From NCBI RefSeq assembly GCF_003970865.1, contig NZ_RXLZ01000015.1, positions 1-64,000 on the forward strand: a stretch of DNA of 64,000 nt, given 5' to 3'. The notes beneath the pieces were generated by a model, which saw nothing but the letters and a program-made list of their open reading frames with translations, did no database searches and was not told where the DNA came from. Below, piece by piece: positions 59,454 to 64,000 of this stretch. Made by a program: the position numbers and the translations under genes. Origin of the DNA: Stenotrophomonas maltophilia (GTDB taxonomy: Bacteria > Pseudomonadota > Gammaproteobacteria > Xanthomonadales > Xanthomonadaceae). Every line of letters begins with the position of its first letter. Positions within the stretch are counted from its first letter, which is position 1.

Positions 59454-60773
59454 ATGACAGCAGCTGCTGCCGACAAGAAGAAGTTGCCCCTGCATTGGAA
59501 GATGGGCATCGGCTTTGCGATCGGCCTGGTCCTGGGACTGATCGTGCACGCCCTGGGTGGCAGCGTCGATGGTCTGCAGGCCGGTGCCAAGTGGGTAATG
59601 GATTACATCACCACCCCGGCGTCGGGCCTGTTCCTCAACCTGATCTTCATGCTGATCGTGCCGCTGATCTTTTCGGCGCTGATCATGGGCGTGTCGGAGA
59701 TGGGCGACATCCGCGCCCTCGGCCGCATCGGCTGGAAGACCCTGGCGTATACCGTGCTGTTGTCCGGCATTGCCGTGGGCATCGGCCTGGTGCTGGTCAA
59801 TCTGCTCAAGCCGGGCGCCGGCGTGGATCCGCAGGTCGCCGCGATGATGCTGTCGGAGAACGCCGAACGCAGCAAGGAGATTGTCGCGGGCATCCATGGC
59901 ACGCCGAAGGGCATGGACATGCTGCTGTCGATCGTGCCGAGCAACGTGCTGCAGGCCGCGTCTGACAACGGCGCGATCCTGTCGCTGATGTTCTTCGCGC
60001 TGATGTTCGGCATCGGCATGGTGCTGACCGACAACGAGAAGGTCGCCCCGCTGCGTCGCGCCATCGAAGGCGTGTTCGAAATCTCGATGACCCTGATCAA
60101 CCTGGTCATCCGCCTGGCCCCATATGCGGTGGCCTGCTTCATGTTCAACCTGGCCGCGCTGTTCGGCTTCGATCTGATCATCCGCCTCGGTGCCTACGTG
60201 GGCGTGGTGGTGCTGGCACTCGGCCTGCACATGGTGGTGACCTACGGTACGGCCGTGTGGCTGTCCGGTCGCTCGCCGCTGTCGTTCTTCCGCGATACCC
60301 AGGAAGCGACGGTGATGGCGTTCTCCACCGCGTCGAGCAACGCCACCCTGCCGACCGCGCTGCGCGTGGCCGACCAGATGGGCCTGCCGCAGCGCGTGTC
60401 GCGCTTCGTGCTGACCGTGGGTGCCACCGCCAACCAGAACGGCACCGCGCTGTTCGAAGGTGTGACGGTGATCTTCCTGGCCCAGTTCTTCGGCGTGGAC
60501 CTGAGCATCGGCCAGCAGATCATGGTGATGGCGGTCTGCATCCTCGGTGGCATCGGCACCGCAGGTGTGCCGTCGGGCTCGCTGCCGGTGGTGGCGATGA
60601 TCTGCGCGATGGTGGGCGTGAACCCGCTGGGCATCGGCCTGATCCTGGGCGTGAACCACTTCCTGGACATGTGCCGTACCGCCCTGAACGTGACCGGCGA
60701 TCTGGCCCTGACCACGCTGGTGGCCAAGGGTGAGTCGCACGATGGCCCGGCGCTGGGCCCGCAGCAGGACTGA
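59454..60773 (+). CDS. Dicarboxylate/amino acid:cation symporter (DAACS)
   Basis: A 439-residue membrane transporter of the glutamate transporter fold with eight helices and two re-entrant loops. HP1 has SSNATLPTALRVADQMGL and HP2 has GVPSGSLPVVAMICAM. The TM8 substrate motif is FLDMCRTALNVTGD. In TM7 the usual NMDGT is NQNGT (ATANQNGTALF), so the Asp that binds sodium in GltPh is Asn. A specificity between dicarboxylate and amino acid cannot be given. It starts 57 bp after the Bat operon. Confidence 0.92.
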   Translation: MTAAAADKKKLPLHWKMGIGFAIGLVLGLIVHALGGSVDGLQAGAKWVMDYITTPASGLFLNLIFMLIVPLIFSALIMGVSEMGDIRALGRIGWKTLAYTVLLSGIAVGIGLVLVNLLKPGAGVDPQVAAMMLSENAERSKEIVAGIHGTPKGMDMLLSIVPSNVLQAASDNGAILSLMFFALMFGIGMVLTDNEKVAPLRRAIEGVFEISMTLINLVIRLAPYAVACFMFNLAALFGFDLIIRLGAYVGVVVLALGLHMVVTYGTAVWLSGRSPLSFFRDTQEATVMAFSTASSNATLPTALRVADQMGLPQRVSRFVLTVGATANQNGTALFEGVTVIFLAQFFGVDLSIGQQIMVMAVCILGGIGTAGVPSGSLPVVAMICAMVGVNPLGIGLILGVNHFLDMCRTALNVTGDLALTTLVAKGESHDGPALGPQQD

Positions 60774-60784
60774 GTCCGTATTCC

Positions 60785-60829
60785 CGCCCCCGGACTCCGG
60801 GGGCGGTAGTGCCGGCCGCTGGCCGGGTA
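60785..60829. repeat. Hairpin plus SMAG, first copy
   Basis: GCCCCCGGACTCCGGGGGC (60786-60804) followed directly by a GTAGTGCCGGCCGCTGGCC SMAG (60806-60829). The hairpin may terminate the symporter transcript. The same pair recurs at 60923. Confidence 0.75.
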
Positions 60830-60922
60830 CGCGTCATCGCATGCGCGCTGCCGCTCCCACGTTTCGCGATGCGAATCGTGGGCCCCCCTTACCGGCCTCC
60901 ACACCCCCGCGCCTATGGCGCA

Positions 60923-61018
60923 CCCCCGGACTCCGGGGGCGGTAGTGCCGGCCGCTGGCCGGCAGCTTCATGATCTTCATTGAATTCTGCGCAACTGCCG
61001 GCCAGCGACCGGCATTAC
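60923..61018. repeat. Hairpin plus SMAG pair, second copy
   Basis: The CCCCCGGACTCCGGGGGC hairpin and GTAGTGCCGGCC unit are repeated here, then an inverted partner GCCGGCCAGCGACCGGCATT (60997-61016) makes a facing pair. The space between the two copies (60830-60922) shows no gene. Confidence 0.75.
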
Positions 61019-61107
61019 CGGGCAAGGTGAACTGACCCCCCGCCCGGCGACTATGGGACAATAGGCCGCCCGCACGTCCGCGGCCGCCTCCCGATTCCGA
61101 CAGAACC

Positions 61108-63105
61108 ATGACGCAGCCTACCCGTCGCCAGTTGGCCAACGCCATCCGCTTCCTTGCCGCCGATGCGGTTGAAACCGCAAAGTCCGGCCACCCCGGCATG
61201 CCCATGGGCATGGCCGACATCGCCGAAGTCCTCTGGAACGACTACCTCCGCCATAACCCGAGCAATCCGCACTGGTTCAACCGCGACCGTTTCGTGCTGT
61301 CCAACGGCCACGGTTCGATGCTGCAGTACGCGCTGCTGCACCTGAGCGGTTACGATCTGCCGATCGAGCAGCTGAAGCTGTTCCGCCAGCTGGGCAGCCA
61401 CACCGCCGGTCACCCGGAACGCCACGAGACCCCGGGCGTGGAAACCACCACCGGCCCGCTGGGCCAGGGTTTCGCCAATGCCGTGGGCTTCGCCCTGGCC
61501 GAGAAGCTGCTGGCACAGCGCTTCAACCGCCCGGAGCTGGAAGTGGTCGACCACCGCACCTGGGTGTTCATGGGCGATGGCTGCCTGATGGAAGGCGTGT
61601 CGCATGAAGCGGCGTCGCTGGCCGGTACCTGGGGCCTGCACAAGCTGGTCTGCTTCTGGGACAACAACCACATCTCCATCGACGGCAACGTCGAAGGCTG
61701 GTTCACCGACAACACCCCGGAGCGTTTCGAGGCCTATGGCTGGAACGTGGTCCGCGACGTCGATGGCCACGACCCGGAAAGCATCAAGGCCGGCATCGAG
61801 GCCGCGCTGTCGCAGAGCGACAAGCCGACCCTGATCTGCTGCCGCACCACCATTGGCTTTGGTTCGCCGAACAAGGCGGGCAAGGAATCCAGCCACGGCG
61901 CACCGCTGGGCAAGGACGAACTGGAAGCCACCCGCAAGCAGCTGGGCTGGGAATACGGTCCGTTCGAGATCCCGCAGGCGATCTACGACGGCTGGCGCGC
62001 CAATGGCGCTGGCACCCTGCGCCAGGCCGAGTGGGAACAGCTGTTCGACAAGTACGCCAGCCAGTACCCGGGCGAAGCCGCCGAACTGACCCGCCGCTCG
62101 CACGGTGAACTGCCGGCCGACTTCGTTGCCAAGGCCGATGCCTACATCGCCCAGGTGGCCGCTGAAGGCCCGACGATTGCCTCGCGCAAGGCCTCGCAGC
62201 TGGCCATCGAAGCCTACGCCCCGCTGCTGCCGGAAATCGTCGGCGGCTCGGCCGACCTGGCGCACTCCAACCTGACCCTGTGGAAGGGCAGCAAGTCGGT
62301 CGCCAGCGACGACGCCAACGCCAACTACGTGTACTACGGCGTGCGCGAGTTCGGCATGACCGCCATCGCCAACGGCCTGGCCCTGCACGGTGGTTTCATT
62401 CCGTTCGATGCCACCTTCCTGGTGTTCAGCGACTACGCCCGCAACGGCGTGCGCATGAGCGCGCTGATCCCGGCCCACGCCATCCACGTCTACACCCACG
62501 ACTCGATCGGCCTGGGCGAAGACGGCCCGACCCACCAGCCGGTGGAGCACCTGGCCTCGCTGCGCTACATCCCGAACAACGATGTGTGGCGTCCGTGTGA
62601 TGCGGTCGAGTCGGCGGTGAGCTGGAAGGCCGCGATCACCCGCCAGGACGGCCCGAGCTGCCTGGTGTTCAGCCGCCAGAACCTGCCGCACCAGCCGCGC
62701 AACGCCGAGCAGATCGCCCAGATCGAGCGCGGTGGCTACGTGCTGGCCGATGCTGCTGGTACCCCGGACGTGATCCTGATCGCCACCGGTTCGGAAGTCT
62801 CGCTGGCCACCGAAGCCAAGGCCCAGCTGGACGCGGCCGGCCTCAAGACCCGCGTGGTCTCGATGCCGTCCACCGACGTTTTCCTGCGCCAGGATGCGGC
62901 CTACCGTGAATCGGTGCTGCCGAACGCCGTGCGCAAGCGCGTGGCCGTGGAAGCCGGCGTCACCGGTTTCTGGCGCCAGTTCGTTGGCCTGGACGGTGCC
63001 GTGATCGGTATCGATACCTTCGGTGCCTCGGCCCCGGCCGACCAGCTGTACAAGCACTTCGGCATCACCACCGCCCACGTGGTGGAAGCGGCCAAGTCGC
63101 TGTAA
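61108..63105 (+). CDS. tkt: Transketolase
   Basis: Thiamine-diphosphate enzyme of the pentose phosphate pathway (665 aa, as E. coli TktA). [33 protein letters not shown], the ThDP motif [20 protein letters not shown] (with NNHISID downstream) and [12 protein letters not shown] are all present. The catalytic His and Glu regions are intact. It is monocistronic and ends at a clear terminator. Confidence 0.97.
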   Translation: MTQPTRRQLANAIRFLAADAVETAKSGHPGMPMGMADIAEVLWNDYLRHNPSNPHWFNRDRFVLSNGHGSMLQYALLHLSGYDLPIEQLKLFRQLGSHTAGHPERHETPGVETTTGPLGQGFANAVGFALAEKLLAQRFNRPELEVVDHRTWVFMGDGCLMEGVSHEAASLAGTWGLHKLVCFWDNNHISIDGNVEGWFTDNTPERFEAYGWNVVRDVDGHDPESIKAGIEAALSQSDKPTLICCRTTIGFGSPNKAGKESSHGAPLGKDELEATRKQLGWEYGPFEIPQAIYDGWRANGAGTLRQAEWEQLFDKYASQYPGEAAELTRRSHGELPADFVAKADAYIAQVAAEGPTIASRKASQLAIEAYAPLLPEIVGGSADLAHSNLTLWKGSKSVASDDANANYVYYGVREFGMTAIANGLALHGGFIPFDATFLVFSDYARNGVRMSALIPAHAIHVYTHDSIGLGEDGPTHQPVEHLASLRYIPNNDVWRPCDAVESAVSWKAAITRQDGPSCLVFSRQNLPHQPRNAEQIAQIERGGYVLADAAGTPDVILIATGSEVSLATEAKAQLDAAGLKTRVVSMPSTDVFLRQDAAYRESVLPNAVRKRVAVEAGVTGFWRQFVGLDGAVIGIDTFGASAPADQLYKHFGITTAHVVEAAKSL

Positions 63106-63128
63106 ACAGCATCGCGACGTAAAGCAGG

Positions 63129-63157
63129 AAAGGCCGGCGCACGCCGGCCTTTTCTTT
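63129..63157 (+). terminator. Terminator after tkt
   Basis: AAAGGCCGGC pairs with GCCGGCCTTT around GCAC and is followed by TCTTTG. Confidence 0.88.
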
Positions 63158-63163
63158 GCCGCA

Positions 63164-63232
63164 GGAAAAAGGGGACGGAGGGGATTAAGTCGTTTGTGCA
63201 CATGCGACTTAATCCCCTCCATCCCCTTTTCC
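63164..63232. repeat. REP-like palindrome (GGGGATTAAGTCG type)
   Basis: GGAAAAAGGGGACGGAGGGG with ATTAAGTCG (63164-63192) pairs with CGACTTAATCCCCTCCATCC and CCTTTTCC (63205-63232) around a 12-base loop, with one internal mismatch. It is the same kind of long REP-like palindrome as at 16087, but of another subtype. The gap to higB otherwise shows only the promoter. Confidence 0.7.
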
Positions 63233-63376
63233 TTTGTCCGGCACGCTCCGCTCGGCGGTGCTGCTGTCGCGTTGGCCTCTTCATCTGACCTGCGATGTCT
63301 GCGAAAAGGAGGGCTGCCGAGGCTCCCTCAGAAGTAGGCATGGACAGCAAAAGCGGCGCGAAAACCCATGGCGTAT

Positions 63377-63405
63377 TTGCGATGTGTAAGGTGTTGCCTT
63401 ACACT
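63377..63405 (+). promoter_or_regulatory. higBA promoter with embedded operator
   Basis: TTGCGA (63377-63382) and TACACT (63400-63405) are 17 bp apart. Between and over the -10 box lies a perfect inverted repeat GTGTAAGG-TGTTG-CCTTACAC (63384-63404), a natural binding site for the antitoxin. The start point would be near 63412, only a base or two before the higB ATG. Confidence 0.7.
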
Positions 63406-63413
63406 GGTGGCGC

Positions 63414-63692
63414 ATGATCGTCAGCTTCAGGCACAAGGGCCTGAAAGCGCTCTATGAGCGGGGCGACATTTCGGGAGTCCGTGCTGATCATGTGGCTCGG
63501 TTGCGACGTCTACTTCTGCAGCTGGATCAGGCCCGGCTGCCTGGAGACATGGGGCTGCCCGGAAATCGCCTGCACCCCCTGCGCGGAAGCTATAGCGGCT
63601 ACTGGGCTGTAAGTGTCTCGGCGAGTTGGCGATTGGTGTTCCGCTTTCGTGGGCTCGACGTCGAACTGGTCGATTACCTCGATTACCACTAG
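63414..63692 (+). CDS. higB: HigB family mRNA interferase toxin
   Basis: A 92-residue toxin of the RelE/ParE fold, HigB subgroup. MIVSFRHKGLKALYERGDIS opens as in other HigB proteins. The conserved blocks are LHPLRGSYSGYWAVSVSASW and RLVFRFRGLDVELVDYLDYH; WRLVFRF carries the basic residues of the active site. The toxin gene comes before the antitoxin, as is normal for hig. The promoter predicts a nearly leaderless mRNA. Confidence 0.93.
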   Translation: MIVSFRHKGLKALYERGDISGVRADHVARLRRLLLQLDQARLPGDMGLPGNRLHPLRGSYSGYWAVSVSASWRLVFRFRGLDVELVDYLDYH

Positions 63693-63703
63693 GAGTCTGC
63701 TCG

Positions 63704-64000
63704 ATGCCGTTGCATGATCCGCCGCATCCCGGGGAATCGCTGCGCGAAGACATCCTGCCGGCGATCAGCATGTCGATCAGTGCGCTGGCGCAGCATCTTG
63801 GCTATTCGCGCGGACAGCTGTCGACCATCATCAACGGGCACGCTGGCATCTCCGCGGAACTCGCATTCCGCCTTGAGCTTGCAGGTCTGGGCAATGCCCG
63901 CATGTGGCTGGCGATGCAGGCGGCATACGACCTGTGGCAGGTCGAGCATCGAGCGCATCCACCGATTGCCCGCCTGTATCTTGAGGATGCAGTGAGGATA
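63704..64000 (+). CDS. higA: HigA family antitoxin, cut by the window edge
   Basis: The frame starts at ATG 63704 with AGGAG eight bases upstream and is still open at the edge after 99 codons. MPLHDPPHPGESLREDILPA and the helix-turn-helix SISALAQHLGYSRGQLSTII with NGHAGISAELAFRLE are typical HigA. DLWQVEHRAHPPIARLYLED is near the usual end of the family. The stop lies beyond base 64000. It is 11 bp after higB and is the likely binder of the inverted repeat in the promoter. Confidence 0.92.
   Translation, partial: MPLHDPPHPGESLREDILPAISMSISALAQHLGYSRGQLSTIINGHAGISAELAFRLELAGLGNARMWLAMQAAYDLWQVEHRAHPPIARLYLEDAVRI

Noticed and set aside
61051-63222. 723-codon open frame opposite tkt
   Set aside because: Antisense shadow of transketolase with no family resemblance.

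Overview
The window is a G+C-rich gammaproteobacterial chromosome segment, most likely from the Stenotrophomonas maltophilia complex (family Xanthomonadaceae). The main reason is the intergenic DNA. It is full of short palindromes that begin with GTAG (GTAGTGCCGGCC..., GTAGATCCACGC..., GTAGAGTCGAGC..., and forms like GTGCCAACC/GGTTGGCAC). These match the SMAG repeats known from that species. Gene content agrees: a full type IV pilus pilMNOPQ operon beside mrcA, CS1-type pili, a trimeric autotransporter and selenocysteine-dependent formate dehydrogenase. The species call is inference, not a search result.

Layout. 1-525: 3' end of an IS3-family element. 962-9200: housekeeping genes, namely pepQ, a PilZ/DUF1631 pair, the hemW-rdgB-VOC-rph operon and divergent yicC. 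9226-21034: a block lying between yicC and gmk, holding an AbiEii-like toxin with a HipB-like repressor, then selD, tRNA-Sec, selB, selA, fdhE and the formate dehydrogenase-N genes fdoI, fdoH and fdoG, all on the minus strand. The catalytic subunit is read through an in-frame UGA as selenocysteine, with a SECIS hairpin directly after it, so substrate enzyme, maturation factor and complete Sec-decoding machinery sit together. 21325-27356: the conserved row gmk, rpoZ, spoT, ridA, recG. 27816-32439: nucleoside hydrolase, rpmE2, gltA, an AraC-type regulator and an alpha/beta hydrolase.

32928-43140 is an adhesion locus: a four-gene CS1-type chaperone-usher pilus (pilin, usher, tip adhesin, chaperone), then a 1392-residue YadA-like trimeric autotransporter and a small membrane protein of unknown function. 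43399-44043 encodes an unrecognised protein. 44451-46874 is mrcA (PBP1A), divergent from pilMNOPQ (47094-52241). 52439-59396 is a tight MoxR/DUF58/DUF4381/VWA/VWA-TPR/BatD operon of the Bat aerotolerance type. A DAACS symporter and transketolase follow. A HigBA toxin-antitoxin pair is cut by the right edge.

The least explained signal is a repeated structured element present three times (819-922, 16225-16326, 27566-27667). Each copy has about 25 bp of outer stem, a small hairpin with a constant ATGGAT loop, and a conserved core around GAGCTTACA(G/T)GGACGTAC. Both arms of the outer and inner stems differ between copy A and copies B/C while pairing is kept, which points to selection on structure. 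I do not recognise it as a named family.
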